Numbered from the stretch's first letter, positions 1 to 13,600 are shown. The stretch: 64,000 nt of DNA from Cucumis sativus (GCF_000004075.3 NC_026660.2:6200001-6264000), one strand, 5' to 3'. Notes: generated from the letters alone by a model not told the origin. Numbers and translations: made by a program.

Positions 1-339
1 TAACTTTTAGAAATTGATATCAGTGCTTGATCTTCCCTTCAATATCGTATGTGCAAAACCCACATTGTGTCACATTTTCGAAATACATTTGACTTGAGGT
101 TGAACATTCCATCAATCACATGATTAATTAAATCTTTGCTTATATCTCACTCCTAGCACGTAGCAACAAATAACCCACCAAATCCACGATACTGTATACA
201 TGTTTAAGAAAACACTAAACTCGTTAGTTTTTAATTCAACATTCTCCTATATTGTTTTTGATGCTTGAAGATTCTATATCAATATCATCCCTAAATTTTA
301 ACTCTAAAACACATCTCATATTATGATTGCATTTCTAAG

Positions 340-930
340 TTTGTGAGGAGGTTGAAGGAGAGATAAAGCGAGGAGGAAGGATATTTAAAAAAGAGAGAAG
401 AGAGAAGAGAAAAGAATATATGGGTTTTGTAGTTATGAAGTAGAAGAAGGGAATAATAATAAGAAAAGGGAAACAGAAAAAGGGGAAAGAAGGAAAGAAG
501 GAAAGAAGGAAAGAGCCGCAAAAATTGACGTGGAGAGAGCCGAAAGGTAAGCAGAACCGTACGTGTCCAATTAGTCAACATCAGCAATGGCCCCCTTCCT
601 CTAACCCTCCAATAATGGGGTCTCATCTCATCTCATCTCTCTCAACTCTGCACCCCCTCAAACCTACGGCTCCTCTATTGTCTATTCTCTCTCCCATTAT
701 TATTCATCATTTTTCTCTTCCCACCTCACCTTCCACGCCCCTTACGTGGACCTAAAAGGAACCTTCCCCTTTCTTTTTCTCTTTCTCTTTTCCTTTTACT
801 TCCTCTCATCCCTTCATCTCTCTACTACCCTAACCAAATCCTAAACCCTTTCCCTTTTCTGCTCTTTCCCACCATTTTTCATGCCCCACCTTCACACTTC
901 AACCTTTACTTTCCTTTCTTCCGATCAACT
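340..930. promoter_or_regulatory. Promoter-like island with ACGT elements between two pyrimidine-rich arms
   Basis: Three ACGT-core elements sit close together: GACGTGG near 528, TACGTGTCC near 560 and TTACGTGGACC near 742. These resemble G-box/ABRE sites bound by bZIP factors. To the left (about 340-520) the minus strand is CT-rich, and to the right (about 640-930) the plus strand is CT-rich; plant 5' leaders are often CT-rich. The symmetry would suit a divergent promoter, but no coding exon was found on either side inside the window. Function is inference. Confidence 0.3.
483..514. repeat. GGAAAGAA microsatellite
   Basis: The 8-base unit GGAAAGAA is repeated about four times, inside the GA-rich arm of the left promoter-like island. 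Confidence 0.7.
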
Positions 931-3900
931 GGGACAGCCCCCCACCCTCCATGCCTATTGCTTACCTTTACATATATTTTAATAAGTATCGTCACTGTCT
1001 TAATTTAACACACACAATTAATTATCACTTTCACCACCTTCCATATTAACTTTAGCTTTCATTCTTTTCCAGCTTAAAGCTTTTTTCTTTAATTGCTGTT
1101 TACGCTCGAATCTAGCGCGCCTCCCCTTTTTGGCCAGCTCTCACTCTTCAAACTGATTTGTGTGGGACATCCTCTAGCTTGTATTTGATCTTGAACCCAA
1201 CACACTCTAACGACTAAATTAGTTCAAAAACACCAAAATGACAGTGGATTTCTTTTCAAGATCATTACTTGCTCTTCTTCAATTGGGGTTGTCAAATAAT
1301 AGAAGTATTTATAGGTCATTTTGATGTCAAAGCTAAGTTATTTCTTATGCTCAAGGTTTAGGGTGTGTAAGTGAGTAAAAGTATGATTTATCTTTTTGTT
1401 CGTTCGTACATATTTACCATTAAAAGACCTAATTAAACCTCATAACAGTAACTTTTTTTCAAAAGTGTGTTCGTCTGGATGTTTCTTCTTCGCACCCTTT
1501 AATTTTTTTGGACTTGCCTTCAACAACCCTCGTCCAATTAATTTAGGTTTGTTATTTACATTTCTAAAAATGCTTTTGAAATACAAGTCAAATTAAGCTT
1601 AAAAACTAAAGAAAAAATTGTTTTAAAGCAATTTGGTTTTGTTTTCTAGTACTTGACACCAAAAGAAAATTGAAAACGTTAAAGGAAAGACCATATTAAA
1701 AAATAAAAATGGTTAATAAATAGATTATAATTTAGGGTTTATAGTTAAAATAGCATTTTTGGTTCCTCTTAAACTCAAAATTTGTTTCGATTTAGATAAC
1801 AAAATTTTTAAAAAAATTAATAGGTGAAAAGTAGTATTAATTATATGCAAATTTCAAATAATTGTAAGAAATTAAAAAGAAAAAAACTAGACTTAATTTT
1901 TCTAAAAAAAACATAGAGTATAAAAAACAACTAAATAATAATCAAATAAAATGTTAAGAAATAATGGAGGTTCATGAATGTAACCCACATTTTTATTTAC
2001 ACTAAGTAAGAAACAATTAGATTAGATTATTAGATTCGTGTGGTAGGGTCATTATAAGGTCGGCATGGCTTTATTTGATGTTCCATTATATATACATATA
2101 TCAATTCATTAGATTAGGACCAATCCTTCACTTTTTGCAGCCCTTTCATCAATTCTTATTATTATTATTTTAACTACAACAGTTTCTGGCATGCACCTAA
2201 AGTGTTTCATCATTAATTTAGTCACTCCTACTCCTACATATATAAATATTACTTTATCTTATACTTTGATTAATTACTTTTAATTATATTCCAAATCCAA
2301 TGAATTTTAATATTGCATGCTCCCATATTCATTATTGTAATTGTGAGGACACACATCACCCCTCGGGATTATACAACTTGACGCAAGCTTAGTTTAAATA
2401 TATGTATATGTGCCGTTGAGATTTTGGCGATGGTGATGTATCATAGTTTCTTACATATCTATCCTAACTTTGAAACCCTTCCTTACAATCCAAATTTAAT
2501 AATTATAAATATTGGAGTTTCTATATTGATAATTACAAGTTGAATTTCTATGCTCGTGTGCTATAGATTTTTGTTTTCTTTTCCTTTTAAATTCTTAGTC
2601 AAATTTTGTAAACAAAACTATTTTTAGAAAAAAAGTTTAAAGAATTTGTGCTTGGCTGTAATTTAAAATAATATAGATAAAAGAAAGAAAATAAGAAAGC
2701 CAGAAACTCAAAAGGTGATGTAAGTATTTATAGTCTTATTTTTTTAAGAAAAAAATCCAAGTACCAAAACTCAAATTTGGCTATATATCAAGTATATAAA
2801 TTTGTTTATTGACCTATTTTTAAGTACAGTGAATACATCTCTAAATAATTCATCAACATATAAATTTGAATTTCATATTTGTCTAATTGATACAAAACTT
2901 TAATTTTGTTCTTAGATAAATGTGTGAAATTAAAAAAAAAAAAAAAAAAGAGATAGATACAATCCTAAAAAATTAAAGAATGAATTTGTAATTTAGTGAT
3001 TAACTTTCAAAATATTGTTATTTTTTAAAGTTGAAAATAAAAAAATAAAAAAAAATGTATTAGACACTTTAAAAATTATTAAATTAAACTAGCAATTATA
3101 TTCATGAACTTCTTCATTGAGGACGATAATCCACGGTAGAAAAGAAAAAAGTAGTACACAAATAACGTTTATTATATGATTAATTAATTTTGAGATATGG
3201 AAGGAAACCTAATATTAATATTATTCCATACTCAATTTTGCTTTCTCTTCATGTGATATATGACATATCAAAATCAAAGATATGGTTTGTGCCACGACTC
3301 TATATGGTCCTTTTTTATGCTACTGTAGATTGTGATTCAAAAGTACTTTGGTATAATTATTATTAATTCATTACAACCACACTCAAATTTTCCACACACA
3401 ACTTTGTGTCATTGTGTGCCGCCGTCGATTCCTCATTTCTTTTCCCCTTTCGGTGGCTTTTCATGGAAGCATCATAATATATAATTAAATATTTACACAC
3501 TTTGCAGCTAGGTATCTTATAATAAAATCTCTTCGTATATATCATATCATATTCTATGCTATGCTACAATATATAGAAACTGGCATTCTTGCCCAATTCC
3601 CATCATTTCCAATCATTCCTTTAGGAGCAATATATATATACACACACACATAATAATCTCATCAACTTTGTGTCTCGTCTCGTGCTCCTACGATCTTTTC
3701 TTTTTACTCATCCCACTATATGTGTTTAATGTTCCATCAACAATATCATTGACACCTCGACTTCTAATTATTACTAGTCTTTCAAAATACTTTACCACAT
3801 CTTGAATAATATTCCTTTTTTTCTTTAACAATTTTTTAATGAATACATTTTTCTCAACCAACTTTTACTCATGTGCTATAAATTTTTCATCATTATCATT

Positions 3901-5083
3901 TTTTCTTCTTGGTTTCCTTTATAATTTAAGGTGGGTTATTTAATTTCCATGACTAACTTAAGGTTTGTATGGATTGACTACAAAATTTTATTTTAAAAAG
4001 TTGTTTTCATTTAACTTTTCTAGCCAAATACTCTAATTCTTAAAATTAACTACTTAAAAATTAAATCAAATCCATCCAAAATACAATAAAATTTAAATAT
4101 AAAGAAAACACTAAAATGTTATAGTTTTCTTCCTATTAATAGGATTTTTCTAGTGCGTTCCACATATCAAACTCATCCCTAAGTTTTGATATATTTTGAC
4201 CATATCATTTTCCCTATTCTATACTAAATATATGTAGCTCATATATACCTAGAATATAAGTAAATTTGTCCATTGCTAAATGCCCAAGATTGCTCTCACA
4301 TCTGAAACATTACCATTATGTGAATAGATCATCACCACAATATGATCGATAGCCTTACACTCTTAACTAGAGAGATTTTTTTCTTTAAATTTCCATGTTA
4401 AATTAATTAAAAAAGGTACATCCAAAAGTCACCTTAATTTTTTTTTTCTTCATATCTATTTATTTCAATTCTATTAATTTATAGATAAAGAAACCCTCAT
4501 GGTTTTGAGCCACTAAAAATTAATCATTATCATAAAGACTTAAAGAAACTCCTACTGCTAGCTAGTCTAGTAAGTGTTACAACATAACATTTAGATTCAC
4601 TCCCTAGAGATATTTAAAAGCACTTAGTTAACATTTTTAAACACATTAAAATTAACTCAAATAAATATTGATCAAATGTACAACATTTTAGATTAATGAT
4701 AGACTTTAATACACTTTGATAGCATCATATTTTATAATTTTTACAATAGTTTCCTTGGAATAACCTTAACAACATTCCAAAAATCAATTTGAACAGACCC
4801 TTAGTCTGCATAATACTGATAGATATACATACATATAAAACAATAACGAGAATATTGAAGAAAATAATCTTGTCGCAAGATGGATCATAAATAGTAGAAA
4901 TAATTAAAAAGGGATTGAGTTGAGAATTATATAGTTTATATAATTATAGTAGAAACCATTGAGAAAAAAAAGAAGGCTTAGATTTATAGAAAAGGCAATG
5001 GATATGCATAAAGTTATGAGAACAAAAACTCATATAATTAATGTAAGACTTAATAATAATAATAAAAAAAAAACAATAATGTT

Positions 5084-5724
5084 CTACTTATTTGATCCAC
5101 CAGTACCGAAATCTTCACCGTAACGATCCTGATCTTCTTGCTGTTGTTGGCTAGAAGAAGAAGAAGAACTAAAAAAAGGGTAATGGCTTTGTTGTTGGTT
5201 GAAAAGAAGACTGGAAGAATAATAAGGAAAATCAGCGTCACTACTAGACAGAAGTTGAGCGTATTGATGAAGCCCAGGAAAAGCTTCTTCATGCGACAAC
5301 GGCGGCGGTAGAGAAACAGATGGTGACGACACGGCCGTGGGGGGTGGCGGAGCAGCAATACTGGCAGGAGAAAGAAAGCCGAATTCGGCAGGGTTGGCTT
5401 GGACCCGTTCGGGGAAATTAAGCTTGGCTTTGGTTCCTTTAAATCTCAAAGCCGCGTTATCGTAGGCAATGGCTGCAGCCTCCGCTGTGTCGAAAGTACC
5501 GAGCCAAACTCGAGCTGCTTTCTTCGGGTCACGAATCTCTGCTGCCCATTTTCCCCATGGTCTTTGTCTTACGCCTCTGTAATGTCGTTTCCTCCCACTT
5601 TGATCTGATTCTGCCATTATGTATACAGATACATATACACATATATAGATTATTTTCATTTATAAACATATTGGTTTATATTATTTAAATTCATTGTGCA
5701 TGTGCACTACACCTATCTCTCTCC

Positions 5725-5755
<31 letters not shown>

Positions 5756-7371
5756 CTATGTGACAAATTATTCTTAAACACATTATCTTACCATTTTGAA
5801 CAGCGTTAAATGAATAAGAGAGAAATTGTAAAATTACTTTTCGTATATATAGATCTCATCAAAGAGAAATTCTGAATAGAGGTATCGTATAATTTTTGTA
5901 AGATATATAACTATTGAAATCATCTATAGAATGGTTAGTTTATCAAACAAAGTGAGAATTGGCTTAGTTTATCATGAGAAGAGACATCAGAAATATTTAA
6001 TCTACATCTACTAGAGCTTATTAGATAGTAAAGTCCTAGAGTTCGGATATATACCTTGTTCATGAAGAGAAAAGTTGTGGATATAGCCAAAATCTCATAA
6101 AGTCATAGAAATTAATGTATAAAATAGACGGCATGAAAAGATCATTAGAATTTATTGTCCTTAGAAGTATATTAAAAGACAGTCACATTTGTATAAAAAA
6201 GGCATTTCTCTTCCTCACATATTTTAGTATAATAAACAAATAAAAGAAGCATGAATACACATGGCATTGACACATCTCTCTCCTAACACCACCCCATGTT
6301 CTTCATAATTTCCTTAATCTTTCCATGCACCACAAAAAAAAAAAAAAAGGATATTAATAAAAACAAAAGTCGGTGTGCCCGTGACCAAATTCTCCAACGT
6401 AACATGCATCAATCCCCTAGCACACTTTAACCCATTTAAATAATGTTGATTTTGAATTCTTTAGTATAATCTACATATATATATTTTTTATACCAAAACC
6501 CTTTTTTTTTTATAAAAGAAATTGAATTTGAATAAAAGAGAATAGAGCATATAAAAAACAAGGCATGGGTAGTGGCCAAACAAGGCCATCGTTTTCAAGA
6601 TTTGACAATGAACCAAGGCATATATGGGTTTGTTTATAATAATAATAATAAATAAATAAATAAAAGTTTGGTCGATGGTCAAAAGCGTAAAGAGAATAGC
6701 AACTAAGTTAGATGGGAAGTTACGGAATTAAGAGAGCTTTGTTTGATGATATTTATGGAGTACTGAAACACAATTTGAAAAAGAAATGGCCTAATTTAAC
6801 ATTATTGATCATTATTGATCAACAATAATATATAACATAGCAAAAATAAACCCAGAGGCAATTAACACGAATTGTTGTCGTTTCCATGATAATATAAAGA
6901 AGAACGTTGTGAGATAATAATGTCCAATAACACTCAAACACCAAATTCATATTTTCCTTTTGCATCATTTCCACCACCACCACACACACACACACACGAA
7001 AGAAGAAAACTTCTTTACGCAAAGTGAGATCGAGAGATGCATTGAACTTCAAGATATAGTACTACTACCAAGTACCTACACTAAATTTCCTTTTTCTCTT
7101 CTTCTAAACAAACATCTCATCAATCCTTTCAAAGGGTCTGTTTGAAATAAAATTAAGTGAAGAAATTAGAGAAACAAAGTTAATAATTACCTTGATTTTG
7201 AAAGGGAGTTGATGATTGAGGGGGTTGAGTTAGTGTTTGTGGGTTGAAATTTGTGGAGTAACTGAAGTGAGATTGTGACCATGACGAAGATAATTCATTA
7301 CTTTGATCTCTTTCTTTCGCCTCCTGTGCTTCCCAAGGTAGTGACCGCTTTCCATGACGCCGATCCACCGT
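5084..7371 (-). CDS. ERF113: AP2/ERF transcription factor, group X (ERF113/RAP2.6L-like), no ATG in exon 1
   Basis: Exons 7191-7371 and 5084-5610, one intron of 1580 bp. The exon 1 donor (G before gtaatt) and exon 2 acceptor (ggcag) join in phase to give [17 protein letters not shown]. Exon 2 holds one complete AP2/ERF domain, about residues 71-128, with [13 protein letters not shown], the ERF hallmark Ala and Asp in WAAEIRD, and KLNFPERV. Downstream, YAQLL and a Ser/Gln-rich tail resemble RAP2.6L/ERF113, a nuclear activator linked to wounding, regeneration and stress. Exon 1 encodes an HGKRSLPW motif typical of group X N-termini. That frame is closed upstream by a stop at 7485-7483 and contains no ATG. 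The start given is an ACG at 7371-7369 (A at -3, G at +4), giving 235 aa; the next codon is GTG. A shorter protein could instead start at ATG 5659 or 5617 within intron-derived sequence and would keep the whole AP2 domain. Family is secure; the start is not. Confidence 0.85.
5725..5750. repeat. (TA)13 microsatellite in ERF intron
   Basis: Thirteen uninterrupted TA units lie about 115 bp upstream (minus-strand sense) of ERF exon 2. The run is likely length-variable. Confidence 0.9.
6980..6997. repeat. (AC)n microsatellite in ERF intron
   Basis: About nine CA units lie on the plus strand within the ERF intron. Confidence 0.8.
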
Positions 7372-7448
7372 TTTTTTTACTAAAAAAATTACACAACCCC
7401 AAAAAAACCCTTGTTTTAGGTTTCTTCTACTACTCGCAGTACTCACTC

Positions 7449-7505
7449 TTATATATATATGTGTATACAATTTTTTTTCCTTTTACAAACTCCACACAAT
7501 AGCAT
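7449..7505 (-). CDS. Upstream ORF in the ERF leader, 18 codons
   Basis: The first ATG after the likely TATA box is at 7505. It opens an 18-codon frame (MLLCGVCKRKKN...) ending in TAA at 7451-7449, in a different frame from the ERF and well before the predicted ACG. With no other barrier, scanning ribosomes would meet it first. Whether it is translated or conserved cannot be told from sequence alone. Confidence 0.4.
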   Translation of the reverse strand: MLLCGVCKRKKNCIHIYI

Positions 7506-7624
7506 AGATCTCCACCCACATATATATGTGTGAGTGAGTAATAAATTCTTCTTTTTCAAAGAAGAAAAAGAGATGAGAAGGAAGCAGCAAAGGAAGAGGA
7601 AAAGAAGAGGAAGATGATAAAAGG

Positions 7625-7634
7625 GCATATATAG
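7625..7634 (-). promoter_or_regulatory. Likely TATA box of the ERF gene
   Basis: On the minus strand CTATATATGC is followed by a CT-rich stretch typical of plant 5' leaders, roughly 250 bp upstream of the ERF reading frame. The location fits, but AT-rich DNA yields such motifs by chance. Confidence 0.4.
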
Positions 7635-7639
7635 AGAAA

Positions 7640-10600
7640 GACCTTTGTTTGGTTTTGCAGTGTTTATCTCTTATATTGAAGCTACAGTATAATAATAATT
7701 ATTCTTTTTCATTACCCAAAAAAAAAAAAAAAAGAGATCGATATCACCTCTAGTATAGCTTAATATTCTCATATTTAACCCATTCATTCTACCGACAAGT
7801 GGCCACCAATAAAGGTAAAGTTTTTTTCTTTTTTTTTTTTTTGGTTCTCATTATTTGTTGTGTAATGTGTAATATTAATTTTCCAATGACAAAAATTAAA
7901 TAGTGAAAGGGAAAAAATATATATTATATTATATATTATAGATCGAACAGAGGATTGAAATATTCTCTCTTTGATACAAAACAAAAAAATGGTTTGATCA
8001 TTGAAAATCAAAGGAGCAATTGGAATTTGAGAATTCAAAAAAGCCTTTATTTTTTCTTTTGAGAATTTAGTTCTTTTCTCTTTTTTAATTGCAAAATTTG
8101 AGATATATGAGCTGCGAGTGGAGCCCACGTCTTGAAATTGGCTCCTTCTAAATTGTATTATTTATTTCCCTTTCAAACCATATGGACTATGGACATTCCA
8201 TTCCTAATATCATCCTCAAAACAAGTTTTAGTTTAGTACTTGTTTTTAGCTAAAATCTCGTTTAAATAAGAATGGTTTACGATCGTTTTATCCTTCAACT
8301 TAGAATTTTTGAGTTAATTGGCTATTTAAGTTGTTATACAATAGTCCAATCCGATAGTTAAGAAAGTATCATGTTCAAACCCTTGAAATATTATTTATCA
8401 TCATCCAAATTAAAATCGAGTGTCTAAATAATATAATATTATATTTGACATTTACCCATCAACTTAACTTTTGAGTCAATTAATAGTTCTAGTTTAAGAT
8501 AAATTATATGTATCTTAATTTAATCTTTAATTAAACTTCTTTCTCAACCATGAGTTATCCTATTTTTTTTTCATTATTGTAGAATGTTAAAGAATTATTA
8601 CTTCTTTTTAAACATAAATAATATGATATATAGATGGGTTGTTTGTTAAATTTGTCGTTAACCCTAAAAAGAAAAACTATTGTTTGAAAATAATAGTTTA
8701 TGTTTATATTACATTCAATTTAACAACTTAGTTTTACATAAATCTTTTAGTTTTTGTAAAGGAATAAATAATTTTATTTTCTTGTAAAAAAAATTTTGAA
8801 AATAAATAATTTTATTTTAAAATATCTCGTAATTATAAAATAAGTCTACAAAAGAATAGAGAAGGGTTTACGTGTGTATATTGGAATTTTATAGCCAATT
8901 ATCAATTACTCGAGGTGGACATCGTTCAACTTAATTTAATTTGTAAGTACTAAAGTTGAATTATTGACAATTCAAACGTTATTCAACTGATATATACCTT
9001 TAACTAATTAAGGGATTTAAAGTTTTCAACTTTCCTATGAACTCAATAAAAAAAATCATAACTCAATTATTAAAAGTTCTATTAAAATTAGTTTTTATGA
9101 TATTTGTAATGCTTTTATCTAAAACTATATATTTGAAATGTATACTCATTGTTACCAAGGGAACAAAATAAACATTCAATTCAATGTAAGATTCTTAACA
9201 CGCCCCCTCGAGATGACATGTCTTTTGGAATACTCGTTTAGACTTTATGCACCACCCTATTGACGATGTGAGAGAAGTAATTTACATATATCTTAAAAAC
9301 AATTTAAGTTCAATTAGTCTTTTCAACGTGGAATTCTCAACGGATATTATAATCGATAATATATGTATGTATAATCTAACCATTATAATTCTTTTTTAGC
9401 AAGAATAATGATCTCAATACAGGTATAATGATCTATCTATCTTCCTAAAATGAAGTCAGACAAGTTATTGTTAGTTTTTTTTTTCTTCTTTTCTTTGGCT
9501 AAAAGGATTCTTGAGATTTTTTTGAACTTGTAAAGTTAGAAAATTGGAGAATATAATTTTGGCATATGATGAAATGCCCAAGTCAAAATTGGTAGGCCAT
9601 CCATATATAATATGCACAAAACAATTTTTATTTTATCAATAAACGTTATATAACAAAATATACAAATGTAATGGGCAAAACATTTTTGTTGTATCAATGG
9701 AAGAGATCCAACTTTTATTTTATTTTAATAACAAAAAAAAAAAAAGCACATAATGGTACGGTAGAGATTGAAGACTTGGAGGACTTTTTTTTTTTTTTCG
9801 AGCTTGTAGGAAAAGTTCACTATCGAACTTTGTTAATTAAGATCTTAATTAAATTTAGTATGAACAAAATTTAAATTAAAACTATTAGGGTTAAAATTTG
9901 ATCTATAGACCTCTTATTCATTAATTAATACATGTTATAATTAAAGAGGCTAATTAAACTATGCAAGCTTTGACACATATTCATGAGTTTGATACATTTA
10001 TACAATCTTTAAAAATGAATGAAACATATAAAATGTTTATTTCTTAATTTTAATATATATAGATATGTATATATATGTCTATATGATCTGTATAGGTGTG
10101 TATAGATGTGAAATCATTGGATATATTTTGGTTGTGAAAACATATTAACAAAATACATTACTATAATATTTTTTTTTTCTTTTTCAAAAAAAAAATTCAG
10201 TCAAAAAGTCAACATAAAGTTAGTCAAATTTTCTTGGGAATAAAAACTTTTGTATTTTTTCAATAGAGAAATTGATTGAGTAGTTGTGGACGAATTTATT
10301 GTTTACAGTTTAGTTCACAATCATATTTCTATTCATATTCAGCCTCTATCCAACTTTGCACCTTATCATGATTTTTTTTTTCTTTCAAATTTTATAAAGT
10401 ACTTAAATGAATTGTTTCAATTAAAATCTCAACCTTACAATTAAATTTATTTAAACCCTAAAGTTTAAGTAAAACAGTAAGTCCAATTTCACCGAGTTTC
10501 ATTAAATTCTATTTCAGAGTTGATTCTTGATTAAAATGATCCAAAAGTTTATAATAACAATGAATCTTAAGAAAATGTGGTTCTCTTAATAATAAATGGG

Positions 10601-13600
10601 AAGAAAAAGGTTTTAAACAATGGGTTAGAAGCATACATTTTGACTTTCCCCTGTGAAAATTTGTAGTCCTAAATTTATGCATTTTTCAAACCTTTCATGT
10701 GGTTAGGTTTCATCTCAAAAGTAGTGAAATTGTGATCAAACTATAGTTTTAAAAAAAAATTAAAATTAGAAACACTAGTTTTAGTTGTAATTAGTTTTGA
10801 AGACAAAAATAATTATTCTCAAAAGTATTAGATCAAATGCATGAGATGGGATTACAACAAATGATAATGTTTTATTGTAAACTTAAATTTGAAAAATAAA
10901 ATAGTTATCTAAAGAAGATTAAAGGGAAAAAAATTCATGAAATTTAGCTAAATTTTTAAATGCTATTTTTGTAAAGGTAGACAAATCATAATAAAAATGT
11001 CATTTAAAATATTTTTTCCAAAAACAAATGTGAATATTAAACAATTTCAAACTAACTTTCAAACTATATATACATTCAAAATATTAAATTTAGAGAAGCA
11101 AATATGATGTAGGGAGTGACGAGAAGAGCAATTATTTGAAGTATTTTAATTAACATTTTTAGCCTAATTGTTCCCATTACTTAATCATCATTATCGTTAT
11201 ATTAATTGATAACTCATCAATAATTAAAGAATTCTATGCCCTTATACACATCACATAACTCATCCTCAACTCGTTTGATAATGAATGAACTAACTAACAA
11301 CGTTAATTAATAAAAATTTATTATCCTACTTAACAAAATATAGCAAAATCTCGTATTTAATCAAATAATATATACGAATATACTAGATATAGTTATTTTT
11401 CTATAGTAATTTTGACATTTATAGAAGCATTTTAGACAAATCTAATTTAAGTTTGGTGTGGTAGTAAATTGTGTGCGCTCCAATGAGTCCAATCAACTGT
11501 TCGACCAAAATTCTTAGACAATATTAGTGGGTACGGTTGATAATGTAGAAAGGAAAGACGTTTGTAATAATTTCATGGTGTGGTATATGTTATACATCAC
11601 GTAACAAAATTAAAATAGGGTCCCATGGACTTGTAAGGAAAATGAAATATAATGCAAGAAGTGTAGAAAAATAGGAAGAGGAGTGGGTCTGGTCACATTA
11701 TCCTCTCTTGCTTCCCTCCATATATATCTCTTTTCTAATTTAACTAAAGTTTATTTGTACAACGATTACCTGAATTGAGAATCAAACTATCAATTTTTAT
11801 ACATTAAAGTTTTCATTCCAAAGTATATATGTTTAGGTTGTACTTATAAAAATGAATCATGTATTTGTATGCAACGACTCTTCTCATTTTTATAAAATAA
11901 TGTATTATATAATTAAATAAATATTTTTTTAAAATACAATTTCTATATTCATAAGGTATGGTTGAGAACAAATATCAAAATTGAATTGTAGGCTAGGAAT
12001 AATAAAAAGCTTTATCAGTTTAATTAATTTATAGACATATATTGTGTGTATGTATATATATATATATATGAAAGTCAGTGATATTTTATGTATTTTAACC
12101 TATAGTCAATAAATACATATATTTCATTTTGGACTTTACAGACAAATCATGTGACTTCATGAATGCTTGTAAATATGAACCTTCACAATCAGAATTTCTG
12201 AACACTAAACACATTTTGATTCCTTCTAAGTTCTAATAGAGAAATTTAACTTTATCTACCAACACGAAAACCAAAACCTACCATGCCCACCACCTTGCAT
12301 AAGATATTTCATGAACTATATGAAAGAAAACATTGGCCTATATATATATACATATATATACTTAAGCACTTATTGAAATATATTTAAGTTTCATGTTTAT
12401 ATTTAACTTAGATTAATTAGCATTTTGGAACAACAGAATATGGTAAAGATTTAGAGAGAGAAAAAGAAAGGTGAGTTGGTGTTAAAAGGTTTGAACATGT
12501 GAAGTGTTTTCTTTTCTGGTTTTAGTCTGATATGCAATGAACCAAACTAAAGGAGAGGACTTTGAATGGTAATGGACCCAAATAGGGAAAGAAAAAGGGT
12601 TTCTTTTTTAAATATCTTTTTGCAAATTTTGAGAGAAGAAAAGAAAAGAAAAGTGAAATCCCTAAACCCTACCTATTACATACCACCTGCAGGCTTCATC
12701 TTCTTTAACACTATCATTTTTCTTTCTCTCAGTAAAGTAAATATACAGATTTTTGTGTTTTTAACTTTCTTTATATTATTACATCCTTGAAAAATAATGT
12801 CTATTTTGTAGCTTAGGGTAGTGTAGTAGTGTGTACTTACTAAGATCCAATTAAGAGATATCAAATCAGTCCTTCACTTTTTTTTCTCTCTTTTTGATGA
12901 TACAAAAAGGAGAGAAAGAGATTCAATCACATAAAGGAAAGAGGACTATATTTGAATTTTGTGTCAAGTTTGTATGCCAATTCTAACTTCAACAACGACT
13001 CAAGTAATTCTTTGTGTAATATGTTATGTGTGCTAAGATTTCAAAACGGTAGTTTTGTAAACTTGTTATATCCAAACATATCAACCAATATTTCCATTGA
13101 ATTACAAATAACCATGATAATAATTCTATATCGGTTTAATATAACATTTATTGGTTTGATGTTATTAAATTTTATTTTTTTTATCAATAGATAATTTAAG
13201 GGTTTTTTTTAAAAAAAATATATAACTTTTGTTTATATATTTTCTAAAAGAGTTATGTGAATTATCAGTTAAATTTCTAAAAATAAAACTTGTTGACAAC
13301 AATTATCATTAGAAATATTCAAACTTATATATATTTTTTTTAAATACTTACATAATTTCATTGTTTAGCATAAATTTACCTTGCCTTTGTTTGTTTGTCA
13401 TCTGTTTTTAAAAACCATTTTCAAAATGTAAAATCAAAATCATAACAATGGAAAAATCAGTCCATTTAAAAAAAAAATGATTAGATAGAAATTCAAATAT
13501 AATTACTTGAAGAAAAATGAAAGATGAATAATAGTATCACATTTCTTTTAGAAATCATAAAGAAAATAAAACCAAAACATGCAATAATGCAAAGATTCAA

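Larger units (their letters stand above)
1..5083. other. Intergenic region without a supported gene
   Basis: No open frame here carries a recognisable domain or joins into a spliced gene. Most of it is AT-rich with A and T homopolymers. The exception is about 340-930, which is richer in G and C and promoter-like (entered separately). The gene to the left, if any, lies outside the window. Confidence 0.6.
5611..7190 (-). other. Intron of the ERF gene
   Basis: The intron is inferred from matched phase and from gt/ag borders. It holds a (TA)13 run at 5725-5750 and ATG codons at 5659 and 5617 that are in frame with exon 2. Those ATGs would be used if a transcript began in, or retained, the 3' end of the intron. 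No other gene is seen in it. Confidence 0.75.

Noticed and set aside
321..626. 101-codon minus-strand frame at the left edge
   Set aside because: Low-complexity CT-rich translation (Phe/Leu/Ser) with no domain. It starts from a non-ATG codon.
7921..7940. AT palindrome as a possible terminator or element end
   Set aside because: Simple TATA-type palindromes are frequent by chance in this AT-rich sequence.
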